In this document: positions 53,504 to 62,953 of the stretch, piece by piece | Numbering within the stretch: the stretch's first letter is position 1 | Layout of the letters: each line of letters starts with the position of its first letter | Origin: CAMDPA01 sp965223035 | Lineage (GTDB): Bacteria > Pseudomonadota > Alphaproteobacteria > Rhizobiales > Hyphomicrobiaceae | Assembly (NCBI GenBank): GCA_965223035.1 | Contig: OZ244980.1 | Coordinates: forward strand, 1,922,001-1,986,000 | Direction: 5' to 3' | Length of the DNA stretch: 64,000 nucleotides | Position numbers and translations under genes: made by a program | The notes under the pieces: generated by a model | Databases searched by the model: none | What the model was told of the DNA's origin: nothing | The model's input: only the letters and a program-made list of their open reading frames with translations

Positions 53504-54760
53504 ATGCTGGAACGTTTGTTGATCGCCGGTATGACCGCGCTCGTCAGCGGTGCGGCGACGCAGGCTGTCGCGCAGCTGCGCGAGGTCAGGCTGGGCGAGC
53601 AGGAGATTGATCTGCGGCGTGGTCCGGTCGAGGTTGATCTGAGCAAGGCGCGCGGGTCCTATCGCGCCTTCCGCGTTCAGGCCGTCAAGGGCAACATTTT
53701 TCTGACGAGCGTGCAATTCCGCTATGCAGACGGCGCCTTTCACACCGAGCAGCGCGGGATCAAACTGACCAGCGACCGGTCTCGACCGATCGCTTCGGGG
53801 GCGGAGAAATTCGTGCATGGCGCGACGCTGTGCTTTCGGCGTGCGCGGGGTCGAGTGAAGCTCCGCATCATTGGCCTGCAGAGCCGTCAGGGGCGGCGTG
53901 CCAAGCGACCCGCGATCACCAAGCGGCTGACCTGGCCTGCGGCGTGCTCTGGTGCCCAAGTGGTGACGGCGCCGCCGACCACCCCGATTGACGCCCGCCC
54001 AATGACGCCGATCGCGCAAGCGGCCGCGGCCGCGGCCGGTCCGGTGTTGCCCAACGGTCCGGTGTTGTTTGGTGTCCAGCATGTCGGTTTCGTACGCGAT
54101 CGGGACGTGATCAGCGTCGGCGCCAACATGGGTCAGTTCGAGCGTATGCAACTGCGGGTGTTGAAAAATTCCATACGTATCAGGGAACTCGACATCATCT
54201 ACATGGATGGTTCGAACCAGAAGTTGATGATCAATGCCACGGTACGGCGCAATCGCCGCACCGATTGGATGGAGATCGACGGCACCAAATTCATCCGAGA
54301 GATCCGAGTGATCTATCGATCGCGGCCGCGTTATCGGGGACAGGCGCGGATCGAGGTCTATGGGCAGCATGCGAAGGATTGGCTGGGGCCGGAAGGGCGC
54401 GGGCGCGGCTACAACGAGGGATGGGTGCTGCTGGGTGCGCAGACGGCCAACCGCTACTCGCGCACCAAGGTCGACACCATTGCGGTCGGGCGCAACCAGG
54501 GGAAATTCAAACGGCTTCGCGTCACGGTGAAAGATCGCTCACTGGTACTCGACGACATTCAGGTGATCTATGGCGACGGAGCGCAGGAGCAGATCCCGGT
54601 GAAGACGACGGTCGCAGCCAACGCCACCTACGGGCCGGTCGACCTCAAGGGGGGTGAGCGGGTGATCAAGGAGATCAAAGCCCGCTACCGGTCTGCTGTA
54701 ATGGACGCTAAGGCGATCGGTCGCGGCGCTTCGGTGGTCGAGATCTGGGGCCAACACTAG
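53504..54760 (+). CDS. Secreted protein with three beta-sandwich-type repeats
   Basis: 418 residues. The N-terminus is a probable signal peptide (MLERLLIAGMTALVSGAATQ, then AVAQ). Three related units of about 110 residues follow; each starts with a phrase like LLGAQTANRYSRTKVDTIAV, has FKRLRVTVKDRSLVLDDIQV, then a V-IYGDG turn, and closes with a VIKEIKARYRS-type strand and VEIWGQH. Unit 1 (about 27-130) is degraded, units 2 (about 183-290) and 3 (about 305-418) are clear. A Pro/Ala linker separates 1 and 2. It resembles DUF2541-like proteins of alphaproteobacteria, an assignment I hold loosely. The TAG stop is supplied by a decayed family A element. Confidence 0.72.
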   Translation: MLERLLIAGMTALVSGAATQAVAQLREVRLGEQEIDLRRGPVEVDLSKARGSYRAFRVQAVKGNIFLTSVQFRYADGAFHTEQRGIKLTSDRSRPIASGAEKFVHGATLCFRRARGRVKLRIIGLQSRQGRRAKRPAITKRLTWPAACSGAQVVTAPPTTPIDARPMTPIAQAAAAAAGPVLPNGPVLFGVQHVGFVRDRDVISVGANMGQFERMQLRVLKNSIRIRELDIIYMDGSNQKLMINATVRRNRRTDWMEIDGTKFIREIRVIYRSRPRYRGQARIEVYGQHAKDWLGPEGRGRGYNEGWVLLGAQTANRYSRTKVDTIAVGRNQGKFKRLRVTVKDRSLVLDDIQVIYGDGAQEQIPVKTTVAANATYGPVDLKGGERVIKEIKARYRSAVMDAKAIGRGASVVEIWGQH

Positions 54761-54908
54761 ATCATCGTGCCCTCAATTGGAACCGCAAAGCCGGTTGCAA
54801 TTCAAGGCATGAAGATGGTCGCTGTTAGAGCGGTGAGCAAGCAGAGCGGTGAGCAAGCTGCCGTCAATCGGAAGCGGGAGGCTTCCGAATAAAGGCAGCT
54901 TGCTCTAC
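54758..54908. repeat. Decayed family A element with internal 16-bp duplication
   Basis: CTAGATCATCGTGCCC, spacer GCTGTTAGAGCGGTGAG duplicated as two 16-bp units (54827-54858), and a second hairpin ending GGCAGCTTGCTCTA. Its first TAG is the stop of the preceding gene. Confidence 0.75.
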
Positions 54909-54949
54909 AGCGGCTCGGAGCTAACGGAAACCACCACCGCTGCCCCGCC

Positions 54950-55051
54950 TGGTGCAAACCAAGAATAAAACCAGATATGTTCCCAGTTTAGGATGTCAGG
55001 CATGCTCCCGGTCATTCAGTGGCTAATTCAGCTTAGGCGGACATAATCTAA
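54950..55051. repeat. Family B remnant
   Basis: Only the end ATTCAGCTTAGGCGGACATA then ATCT is clear; the rest has diverged. Confidence 0.45.
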
Positions 55052-56400
55052 CCCGAGCGGGTGGGCGATAGGCTCGACGCCAACGCCCGGCTCGCAACCT
55101 GGAGACCGAATTTGGCCGCGCTCCAGACCGGCGTTCTGGTCGATGTGATGGTGTCCAGCAAGCGTCGATCATCGGGATCTGGTGGGTGGCCATCCCGCGC
55201 CAAGCCGGCGACCAGCCGCGCGCAGATCAGCGCCAAGGCGACGCCGGTTCCGCCGTATCCCACGTTCATGATGATCGCACCGGTGGCGCCGCATTGCTCG
55301 ATGTGCGGCAGCTCGGTTGAAGTCGCATGGTAGCATCCGCTCCACGCCTCAGCGGCCTCGAGCCGGGTGCCGGGAAAGCTCAAATCCAACAGCCGCTCCA
55401 GGCCCGCCAACACCTTGGGCGGCACCGCAAAATCGTCCTCGCCTGGCGGCGAGAACCTGTCGATGCCGCCAAACACCAAGCGGCCGGCGTGCTCACGGTA
55501 AAACACATAGTTACGGTTGAGCTCGACCACGAAGGTTTGGCCCGTCGGCAGCCGGTCCAGCGCCTGCGGTTCCAGCGGTGGCGTGGCGATCATGAAATTA
55601 TAGACCACCTTGGCACGGGCCTTCTTGGGCAGTTTGATCGTGCGCGTGTAGGCGTTGGTGCAGATGATGGCTTTCGCCGCGCGGAGGCTTCGGCCATCGG
55701 TCAGCTGCACCTCGATGCCCTGGGCGGTTTCCGACACGGTGGCGACTTTGCAGTGCTCCCGAACATCGATGCCCAGCCGCCGCGCAACCACAGCAAGCTC
55801 TCGGGCGGTGCGATAGGGCTGCAACACGTGAGTTGGGATTTCCAGGCTGACCTGGCCGTCCTGCTCGTTTATCGCGTGCTCAAGCCGGCAGTGCTCAACT
55901 GCGCGCGCGACGCGTTTCAATCCGGCCGCGGTTAATCGACCTGCCGATTTCAAACACAGGTTGATCGGTTTGATCTCACTCTCGGGAGCATGTTGATGCA
56001 ACCAGCTCGCGGCTTCGTGCGCGCGCTGGTTGAGCTGCCGGAGCGCCCAGGCGTGGTCCGGGTTCGACTGGGCCGTGACCAGCCAGACCGGGGCAGCCAA
56101 CGGCGACATCAAACCGCCGTTGCGGCCGCTTGCGCCAAATCCCGCAAACGCGGACTCCAACACCACGATGTCGGCCGCCGGCTCCACCTCCGCCAGGCAA
56201 ATCGAGGTCATCAAACCGGCCAGACCGCCACCGATCACCGCGAAGTCCGTGGTTGCCGGCCATGGCGCCGGTGGCGCGGGATCGGTGCCCAGCAATGCGG
56301 GCTCCGTCAGGCAAGCGCCCGCTAGCGGCGCTCCCGCATGGCGCTGCCAATAGCTCCGGCCGGTCTCAGGTGACGATCGCGGGTGACTGGTGCGGGACAT
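55048..56400 (-). CDS. FAD-dependent amine/amino-acid oxidase (DadA/PuuB-like)
   Basis: 450 residues, DAO family. The FAD-binding motif ATTDFAVIGGGLAGLMTSIC lies near residue 50, VVLESAFAGFGASGRNGGLM is typical of gamma-glutamylputrescine oxidase-like enzymes, VELNRNYVFYREHAGRLVFG and the C-terminal NVGYGGTGVALALICARLVA complete the FAD site. No signal peptide. It may oxidise an amine such as a glutamylated polyamine, but neighbours give no pathway. Confidence 0.9.
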   Translation of the reverse strand: MSRTSHPRSSPETGRSYWQRHAGAPLAGACLTEPALLGTDPAPPAPWPATTDFAVIGGGLAGLMTSICLAEVEPAADIVVLESAFAGFGASGRNGGLMSPLAAPVWLVTAQSNPDHAWALRQLNQRAHEAASWLHQHAPESEIKPINLCLKSAGRLTAAGLKRVARAVEHCRLEHAINEQDGQVSLEIPTHVLQPYRTARELAVVARRLGIDVREHCKVATVSETAQGIEVQLTDGRSLRAAKAIICTNAYTRTIKLPKKARAKVVYNFMIATPPLEPQALDRLPTGQTFVVELNRNYVFYREHAGRLVFGGIDRFSPPGEDDFAVPPKVLAGLERLLDLSFPGTRLEAAEAWSGCYHATSTELPHIEQCGATGAIIMNVGYGGTGVALALICARLVAGLARDGHPPDPDDRRLLDTITSTRTPVWSAAKFGLQVASRALASSLSPTRSG

Positions 56401-56907
56401 GGCGGCCTTAGGTTTGCGTTCCGTGCATGTCTTGATCTAGCGGGACGTGCCAGGGGTGGCCAGGAAAACCGGGTGTGAGGCCGATGGTGTCGCACCGACC
56501 AACCAGATGGATCGGCACGGCCTTGTTGCCCGACCCGAGCCGGCCGATGTCGCCTAAACTGGACGTTAATCAGAATTTTAGTGAACGACATTGAAATCCG
56601 TCGGCGTGCATTAAACGGCATTAACCCATTGAAAAGGCGTTATTTTAGTTCAAGTCGGGGTGCGGCGTTTCGCGCTGCAGCATTCGGTGGCGTTTGGGCT
56701 TAAACCCCTGCGGCGAAGAGCTGCGGCTAACGGGGCATGGAGTTTTTGTGCGGCGTGATCAGCCCGTCCGGCATTCACATACAGCTAACCGAATCCTGAC
56801 AGCTTCCAAGGGGCGTTGTTTCAACGCGGCCTGTGACCAGGGGAACAGAGTGTCCGCCGCTCGCGACCTATCGTGAGGTCATACCGAAGAGCGGAGGCGA
56901 GGGTGTT
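56401..56907. other. Divergent promoter spacer
   Basis: About 500 bp between divergently transcribed genes, AT-richer at 56560-56660. No repeat-family copy and no supported gene. Confidence 0.5.
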
Positions 56908-57786
56908 ATGACGAGCAAGGATTATACGTTCCGCATCAAGGGTGGCCGCACTGGCGTGCTTCTGATCCATGGGCTCGCCGGCACTCCGATGGAAATGCGC
57001 TACGTGGCCAACGGTTTGGCGAAGCAGGGCTACACGGTGTTGTGCCCGCAGTTGGCCGGGCATTGCGGCAGCGAGGACGACCTGAAGCGGGCGACCTGGC
57101 AGGACTGGTACGCGAGCTGTGAAGCGGCTTTGGATGAGCTGCGCAAGGATTGCGAGTTCGTGATCGTCGGCGGCCTTTCGACGGGCGCGCTGCTCGCTTT
57201 GATGCTTGCCGCCAACCGCCCGGGCGACGTGCAGGCCCTGACACTGCATGCCCCGACGCTGTGGCTCAACGGTTGGTCGATCCCCTGGTATGCCCGGTTG
57301 TTCCGGCTGGTCAATCACAAGTGGTTGGCAAACCTGATCAAGTTCCCGGACATCGCGCCGCACGGCATCAAGGATGCCCGGATCCGCGATTTTTTCTTGC
57401 AGGCGCTGATGAGCGCTGACAGCTCGCAAGCCGGGCTGCCCAACACGCCGGGCGGAGCGGTCCTGGAGCATCGCTGGCTGGTGCGGGCGGTTAAGCCGCT
57501 CATCGCCAAGACCAGCCAACCGACACTGATCCTGCACCCCCGCGAGGATGACATCGCCGACCTCGGCAACGCATGGTACCTGCAACGCAATATGCTGGGA
57601 CGGGTCGACATCTCGGTGCTCGAGGACTGCTACCACAACATCACGTTGGATCGACAGCGCCAGTTGGTGGTGGAGCGCAGCGCCACGTTCATCAACAGTG
57701 TGCTGGGCGAGCGGGCGGAGGTGGAGGCGCGCGACAAGCTGCGCGAGAAAGCCAGGGCCTCGCTGCGGTTGGCGACGGCAGCGTAA
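56908..57786 (+). CDS. Alpha/beta hydrolase (monoacylglycerol lipase/carboxylesterase-like)
   Basis: 292 residues; ATG with GCGAGGG upstream. Core motifs: VLLIHGLAGTPMEMRYVANG (oxyanion region), LCPQLAGHCGSEDDL, nucleophile Ser in VGGLSTGALLALML, acid in ILHPREDDIADLG and His in DCYHNITLDRQR. Similar to bacterial esterases with short acyl chains. The C-terminal tail is a charged helix (VEARDKLREKARAS). Substrate unknown. It is convergent with pheA. Confidence 0.9.
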   Translation: MTSKDYTFRIKGGRTGVLLIHGLAGTPMEMRYVANGLAKQGYTVLCPQLAGHCGSEDDLKRATWQDWYASCEAALDELRKDCEFVIVGGLSTGALLALMLAANRPGDVQALTLHAPTLWLNGWSIPWYARLFRLVNHKWLANLIKFPDIAPHGIKDARIRDFFLQALMSADSSQAGLPNTPGGAVLEHRWLVRAVKPLIAKTSQPTLILHPREDDIADLGNAWYLQRNMLGRVDISVLEDCYHNITLDRQRQLVVERSATFINSVLGERAEVEARDKLREKARASLRLATAA

Positions 57787-57853
57787 GACATCGTCGGTCG
57801 AGCTGAACTGGCGCATGGGCCATCGCAGCGGCCCATCGCAGCGCGGCAGCGGC

Positions 57854-58801
57854 TCAACGGGGTAGCTGCTGGCGCTGCAGTTCCTGGCGATAGGGGCTGG
57901 CATGATAGGTGCCCAGCACGGTCAGCTCACGCGAGAAGAACGACAACTCCTCCAAGGCCAATTGAACCGGCCGATCGGCTGGATGACCCTCGATGTCGGC
58001 GTAGAACATGGTGGCCAGGAACATCCCATCCATTTGGTAGGATTCCAACTTGGTCATGTTGACACCATTGGTGGCAAACCCGCCCATGGCCTTGTAGAGC
58101 GCTGCCGGGACGTTGCGCACACGAAAGATGAAGGTGGTGATGTAAGCGCCCTCGCCCGGCTCGGCATCCTCCGGTTCCGCCGCCAACAGGACGAACCGAG
58201 TGGTATTATGGGCCTCGTCCTCGACGTCGCGGGCAAAGATCTCCAACCCGTAGATCTCGGCGGCAAGCGGGGGGGCCAGCGCCGCGCGGTGCGGGTCTTC
58301 GGATTGGGCCACCTCTCTGGCGGCACCGGCGGTGTCGGCGGAGACATGCGGGGTCAGGTTGTGCTTGCGGATGATCTTTCGACATTGGCCGAGCGCATGC
58401 ACATGGCTGTAGACGTCGGTGATGTCGCTGAGCTGCGCCCCCTTGATGCCCATCAGATGAAAGCGCACCCTCAAAAAGTGCTCGCCGACGATATAGAGGC
58501 CGGCACCCGGCAGCAGATGGTGAATGTCGGCCACACGGCCGGCGACGGAATTCTCAATCGGGATCATGCCATATTGCGCTTCGCCCGATTTGACGGCGGC
58601 CAGTGCGTCCTCAAACGTGGCGCAGGCCAATGGCTGACAATCGGGACGGGCCTCGATGGCAGCCATGTGAGAATTGGCACCAGGTTCGCCTTGGTAGGCG
58701 ATGCGCTTGGCGGGCGTTGCGGACCTGGCTTTCGCCGCCGGCTTGCGACTGGTCGCCCGCTTGGCAGCGCGTTGAGGGGAGTGTCGATGATCGTGTGTCA
58801 C
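57854..58801 (-). CDS. pheA: Prephenate dehydratase with ACT domain
   Basis: Converts prephenate to phenylpyruvate in phenylalanine synthesis. From GTG 58801 it is 315 residues with a basic leader (AAKRATSRKPAAKARSATPA), then the catalytic domain from RIAYQGEPGANSHMAAIEA through PIENSVAGRVADIHHLL and the conserved NTTRFVLLA, and the ACT regulatory domain (TTFIFRVRNVPAALYKAMGG, TKLESYQMDGMFLATMFYAD). ESYQ replaces ESRP, as in rhizobial enzymes. The frame is open back to an ATG at 58903. kdsB is just upstream, an order that is conserved in Hyphomicrobiales. Confidence 0.94.
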   Translation of the reverse strand: MTHDHRHSPQRAAKRATSRKPAAKARSATPAKRIAYQGEPGANSHMAAIEARPDCQPLACATFEDALAAVKSGEAQYGMIPIENSVAGRVADIHHLLPGAGLYIVGEHFLRVRFHLMGIKGAQLSDITDVYSHVHALGQCRKIIRKHNLTPHVSADTAGAAREVAQSEDPHRAALAPPLAAEIYGLEIFARDVEDEAHNTTRFVLLAAEPEDAEPGEGAYITTFIFRVRNVPAALYKAMGGFATNGVNMTKLESYQMDGMFLATMFYADIEGHPADRPVQLALEELSFFSRELTVLGTYHASPYRQELQRQQLPR

Positions 58802-58971
58802 GGGCCTATGAGGTGCGCTGGGTGCTAAACGGTGATTGACGAAGGGATCGCGGCGCGCTGGCCCACCACTCCCGACTGAACCGAACAGGGCATAGCCCAT
58901 CACGTACCGCCGTGAGCCTTGCAGCTGCCAAGTGGGGCGGGTGCTTGGGTCGGGGTCGAACCACGTGGAGG

Positions 58972-59736
58972 TCAGCCGTTCGGGTCGCTCGCCGCGTGAC
59001 GAGCGGCCTGCAGATTGCGCGCGCGCTCCAGATCGGCGGGAGTATCGACACCCAGCGGGACGGTGTCAACGATCGCGACATCGATGCGCATGCCGGCCTC
59101 GAGCGCACGCAGTTGTTCAAGTCGCTCCCGCAGTTCCAGCGGCGATGGCGGCAGGCGGACAAACCGGTCCAGCGCGGCGCGGCGGTAGGCATAGATGCCG
59201 ATGTGGTGGTAGAGCGGCCCGTCGCCATAAGGTGCCGTCGCCCGCGTAAAATACAGCGCACGCAAGATCGGCGGCGCCGCGGCCACAGGGGTGCCGACGA
59301 CCTTGACGACGCTGGGCGCCGTGCGCTCCTCGGGTTCGATGATTTTTGCGGCAAGTGTGGCGATATCGACGTCAGGGTCCGCCAGCGGTTGCAGGCAGGC
59401 CTGCACCAGGCGAGGCTCCAATGTAGGCAGGTCCCCTTGCAGATTGACGATTTGCTGAACGCGACCATCGGGATCGAGGGCGACCAAGGCTTCGTAAATG
59501 CGATCAGAGCCGGACGCATGGTCCGCCCGCGTCATAACGGCCTCTCCACCCACAGCAGCGATGGCCTGCGCGATCGCGGCGGTGTCGGTGGCCACCACCA
59601 CGCGGCCCGCCGCAGCTTCCATCGCGCGGCGCCAGACCTGAACGATCATCGGTTGGCCGCCGATCTCGGCCAGGGGTTTGCCCGGCAGCCGACTTGCCGA
59701 CAGCCTGGCCGGTATGATGATCATTGTCTTGCTCAC
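58972..59736 (-). CDS. kdsB: CMP-KDO synthetase (3-deoxy-manno-octulosonate cytidylyltransferase)
   Basis: Activates KDO with CTP for lipopolysaccharide core synthesis. 254 residues from GTG 59736 (VSKTMIIIPARL); ATG 59724 and a GTG at 59772 are alternatives. Seen: IIIPARLSASRLPGKPLAEI, VATDTAAIAQAI, MTRADHASGSDRIYEAL, IVNLQGDLPTLEP and HHIGIYAYRRAALDRFVRLP. The upstream flank is a family A element 37 bp away. Confidence 0.96.
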   Translation of the reverse strand: MSKTMIIIPARLSASRLPGKPLAEIGGQPMIVQVWRRAMEAAAGRVVVATDTAAIAQAIAAVGGEAVMTRADHASGSDRIYEALVALDPDGRVQQIVNLQGDLPTLEPRLVQACLQPLADPDVDIATLAAKIIEPEERTAPSVVKVVGTPVAAAPPILRALYFTRATAPYGDGPLYHHIGIYAYRRAALDRFVRLPPSPLELRERLEQLRALEAGMRIDVAIVDTVPLGVDTPADLERARNLQAARHAASDPNG

Positions 59737-60091
59737 CTGGCAGTCCTCGTTCGGCCAACGCTGGTGCACCACTAGAGCAACCTGCCTTTCATCGGAATCG
59801 GAACGATCCGGATTAAAGGCAGAAAGTTGCTCACCACTTTAAGAGCGATCATCTTTGCGCCTTAAATCGGAACCGGCGCAATTGGAATCGGCGTTGCGGT
59901 TCCGATTTAAGGCGCGATGATCTTGCGTGCTGCGAGTGACAATTGGTCTCGGGCTCAGGCCCTAGAACACGCGGGCGTTGGGTGGCAAGGGGTAAGGATC
60001 TGGTTTTTGCGTCTTTGACAGCGCTCCGGCATGCGGAGGGGCTGGGGCATTGGTTTGGGCGGCCTTGAAGACGCACGGAAGGGCAACGGTT
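59737..60091. other. Divergent spacer between kdsB and cycM
   Basis: Dominated by a full family A element (59773-59924); any promoters for the two divergent genes must lie in the remaining 30-170 bp or within the element. Confidence 0.55.
59773..59924. repeat. Family A double-palindrome element in a divergent promoter region
   Basis: CTAGAGCAACCTGCC to GCGATGATCTT, long-loop second hairpin. The right-hand CTAG is altered to CTTG. In the first hairpin TTTCATCGG faces CCGGATTAAA, so pairing is partly lost. Confidence 0.93.
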
Positions 60092-60646
60092 ATGGACAGT
60101 TTCGAATTCAACAAGATCGCCGGTGCGGTGTTGGCAGCGCTGTTGGTTGCTTTCGGCGGTGGCACGCTCGCCGCCATCTTTCAAGGTGAGGGGGCCGTGC
60201 ATAACGCAAAGCCGGGCTACAAGCTGCCGGTGACTGGCGATGAGGCCAGCACGCCTGGTGCCGGCAAACCAGCCGGCTACACTTTTGAAGCCGTGGCAGC
60301 ACTGTTTCCCGACGCCAGCGCCGACAACGGTAGCGGCGTGTTCAGGCGCTGCAAGGCCTGCCACACGCCGGACAAGGGCGGCAAAGCGGGAACCGGTCCC
60401 AATCTGTGGGGCATCGTCGGTCGAGACATCGCCTCGGACGAGGCCTTCACCCGCTACTCGACGGCGCTCAAGCAACAAGAAGGCGGCTGGACGTTAGAGA
60501 AGCTAGCGCTTTACCTGTACAACCCGCGCAAGGCGATACCCGGCAACAAGATGGCTTTCGCGGGATTGAAGAGCAACGACGACCTGGCCGACGTCCTGGC
60601 CTACCTCAATTCGTTGAGCGATTCGCCGCAGCCGCTGTCGAAGTGA
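60092..60646 (+). CDS. cycM: Membrane-anchored cytochrome c (CycM type)
   Basis: 184 residues; ATG with GGAAGGG nine bases upstream. An uncleaved N-terminal membrane anchor (AGAVLAALLVAFGGGTLAAI) is followed by a linker rich in Gly/Pro and a class I cytochrome domain with RRCKACHTPDKGG (haem CxxCH), GPNLWGIVGRDIAS and the axial methionine in PGNKMAFAGL. CycM carries electrons from the bc1 complex to the aa3 oxidase in Bradyrhizobium. Gene order cycM next to kdsB-pheA is conserved in the order. Confidence 0.94.
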   Translation: MDSFEFNKIAGAVLAALLVAFGGGTLAAIFQGEGAVHNAKPGYKLPVTGDEASTPGAGKPAGYTFEAVAALFPDASADNGSGVFRRCKACHTPDKGGKAGTGPNLWGIVGRDIASDEAFTRYSTALKQQEGGWTLEKLALYLYNPRKAIPGNKMAFAGLKSNDDLADVLAYLNSLSDSPQPLSK

Positions 60647-60879
60647 CGGCACAATTGGCTGGTTGAGTATAGGTTGAGAGCTGCGGCCTTTGACCGGTGC
60701 GGTTGTAAGCGGGGTCAGTTGTCGCCCGTTTGACGCATGTGGACGGGGCCTGCGTTCTCTCCAGCGACCTGGCCGGTGCGCACCAGAATTGATGCGTTGC
60801 GGTGCCAGTGTTCGTGTTAACGGTGGGGACGGGGAACGATCGGGGGGGGGACAAAACAATCATCCGGAGCAGGTGAGGA

Positions 60880-62823
60880 ATGCCCAAGGAAAAGTTTTTG
60901 CGTTGCCGCTCGCGTCAACCCCAGTTTCACCCCGCTGAAGTCCAAAGCGATGGTGGTCAGTCGGGCCCGATCAAACGGCTGGCGTTGTTGGTCGGACCGA
61001 TGATGATGGCCTGGGCCGTATCGCATATGGCCCTACCGGTTGGCGCTGAACCCGCGGAGCCGAAGCGCCTGCACGCCAACTCGCTGATCGGCGAGCCGCA
61101 GATGCCGCCGAACTTCAAGTCGTTCAAGTGGGTCAATCCCGACGCCCCGAAAGGCGGGGTGGCTCACATGTGGTCCCGCGGCTCGTTCGACAGCCTTAAC
61201 GGCTTTTCGATCAGCGGCGAATCCGCCAGCGGGATGAACTTGATCTACGACCGCTTGATGACCTCCAGCCCCGACGAACCGACCGCGCAATACGCCTTGG
61301 TCGCCGAATGGGTGTCGTTTCCACCGGACTACTCATCGGTGACGTTCGGATTGAGGCCCGGCGCCCGCTTTCACGACGGCAAGCCGATCACGCCTGAAGA
61401 CGTGATCTTCACGATGAACGAGCTGAAAAGAGCCAACCCACGCGCACGGCACTACTACAAAAACGTGGTCAAGGGCGTGAAGGACGGACCGCATCAGGTG
61501 ACGTTTCATTTCGACGTGAAGAACAACCGTGAACTGCCGCACATCGTTGGAGAGCTGGTGGTTCTGCCGAAACATTATTGGGAGAAACGCGACTTAGCGA
61601 AATCGAGTTTGGAGGTGCCTTTGGGGTCTGGTCCCTATAAGGTGAAGTCCGTCGATCGCGGACGCTCGATCTCCTATGAGCGGGTAAAGGATTGGTGGGC
61701 AAAGGACCTGCCGGTGTCGCGCGGACAATGGAATTTCGACGAAATTCGCATCGAATATTTCCGGGAGCGCACGGCGGGCTTCGAGGCCTTCAAGGCCGGC
61801 GAACTCGATTTCTGGCAGGAGAACAGCGCGAAAGCGTGGGCCACGGAATATGAGTTCAGCGCCGCGCAGGAGGGGCTCGTCAAGCGTCTGCGGGTGCCGC
61901 GCAAAGGCATCGCCGGCATGCAGGCCTTCGCCTTCAACCTGCGCCGACCACAATTCAAAGACCTGCGCGTGCGTCGGGCATTCGTTCTCGCGTTCAATTT
62001 CGAGGCGATGAACGAGCAGCTGCTCTATTCGCAATATATTCGCACGTCCAGCTACTTTGAGAATTCGGAGTTGAAGGCCACTGGGCTGCCCAACGGCCGC
62101 GAGCTTGAGATCCTCAAAGAGGTCAAATCACAGGCGCCGGAAGGAATCCCTAAGGAGGTGCTGACAGCGGCCTATCGCAATCCCGTCGGCGGCAGCGACA
62201 GCGCGCACCGCCGCAATCTGGCCAAGGCCTCGCGGCTGCTTGAACAGGCGGGCTGGAAGCTTGACGGCCGCTATCGCAAGAACGCCGAAGGCAAGCAGCT
62301 GACCGTCGAGTTTCTGCTTTATTCGCCGATTTTTGAGCGCCACGTGCTGCATTACGTCAGGGATCTCAAGAAGCTCGGCATCAGCTGTAGCGTCCGCACC
62401 GTCGATTCGGCCCAATACCAACGCCGTGTCATGTCGTACGACTTCGACATTTTTATCGGCACGTTCAGCCAGTCGATCTCGCCCGGCAACGAACAACGCT
62501 CGTATTGGTCCAGCGCCGCGGCCGATCAGCGTGGAACCCGCAACTTCATGGGCATCAAGAACAAGGCCGTCGACAAGCTGATCGATCGCATCGTGTTCGC
62601 CAAGGACAGAGCCGAGTTGGTGGCGACCACGCGTGCGCTGGATCGCGTGTTGATGTGGAACGCTTACGTCATTCCGCAGTGGCATTATCCCTACACGCGA
62701 ATTGCGTTTTGGGATCAGTTCGGTTGGCCAAAGCAGTTGCCGCAACGCGATGTCAGCTTTGAGCGCGTCTGGTGGGTCGATGCCAAGCGCAAAAAAGATC
62801 TGCAGCGGCGCCGCGCCCAATAG
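60880..62823 (+). CDS. Extracellular solute-binding protein family 5, YejA-like (first of two)
   Basis: Periplasmic oligopeptide- or microcin-type binding protein of an ABC importer. 647 residues; GTGAGGA just upstream of the ATG. A long N-terminus with a signal segment (LALLVGPMMMAWAVSHMALP) leads to the SBP_5 domain: FKWVNPDAPKGGVAHMWSRG, LRPGARFHDGKPITPEDVIF, PLGSGPYKVKSVDRGRSISY, FDEIRIEYFRERTAGFEAFK, and the C-terminal WHYPYTRIAFWDQFG. All match the YejA branch. A paralogue follows after 130 bp; the permease genes would be expected beyond the right edge. Confidence 0.94.
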   Translation: MPKEKFLRCRSRQPQFHPAEVQSDGGQSGPIKRLALLVGPMMMAWAVSHMALPVGAEPAEPKRLHANSLIGEPQMPPNFKSFKWVNPDAPKGGVAHMWSRGSFDSLNGFSISGESASGMNLIYDRLMTSSPDEPTAQYALVAEWVSFPPDYSSVTFGLRPGARFHDGKPITPEDVIFTMNELKRANPRARHYYKNVVKGVKDGPHQVTFHFDVKNNRELPHIVGELVVLPKHYWEKRDLAKSSLEVPLGSGPYKVKSVDRGRSISYERVKDWWAKDLPVSRGQWNFDEIRIEYFRERTAGFEAFKAGELDFWQENSAKAWATEYEFSAAQEGLVKRLRVPRKGIAGMQAFAFNLRRPQFKDLRVRRAFVLAFNFEAMNEQLLYSQYIRTSSYFENSELKATGLPNGRELEILKEVKSQAPEGIPKEVLTAAYRNPVGGSDSAHRRNLAKASRLLEQAGWKLDGRYRKNAEGKQLTVEFLLYSPIFERHVLHYVRDLKKLGISCSVRTVDSAQYQRRVMSYDFDIFIGTFSQSISPGNEQRSYWSSAAADQRGTRNFMGIKNKAVDKLIDRIVFAKDRAELVATTRALDRVLMWNAYVIPQWHYPYTRIAFWDQFGWPKQLPQRDVSFERVWWVDAKRKKDLQRRRAQ

Positions 62824-62953
62824 AAGCACCCCACTGGCAATTTGCAGTGCCAGCGTGGGTTTTAACTGGGGCGCCGCGATAACAGTAAGGCCGCGCATGC
62901 CATGTCGGGCTTCGCATAGAGATAGACCCGACATCAAGGGCGGAGGCGGGAGC

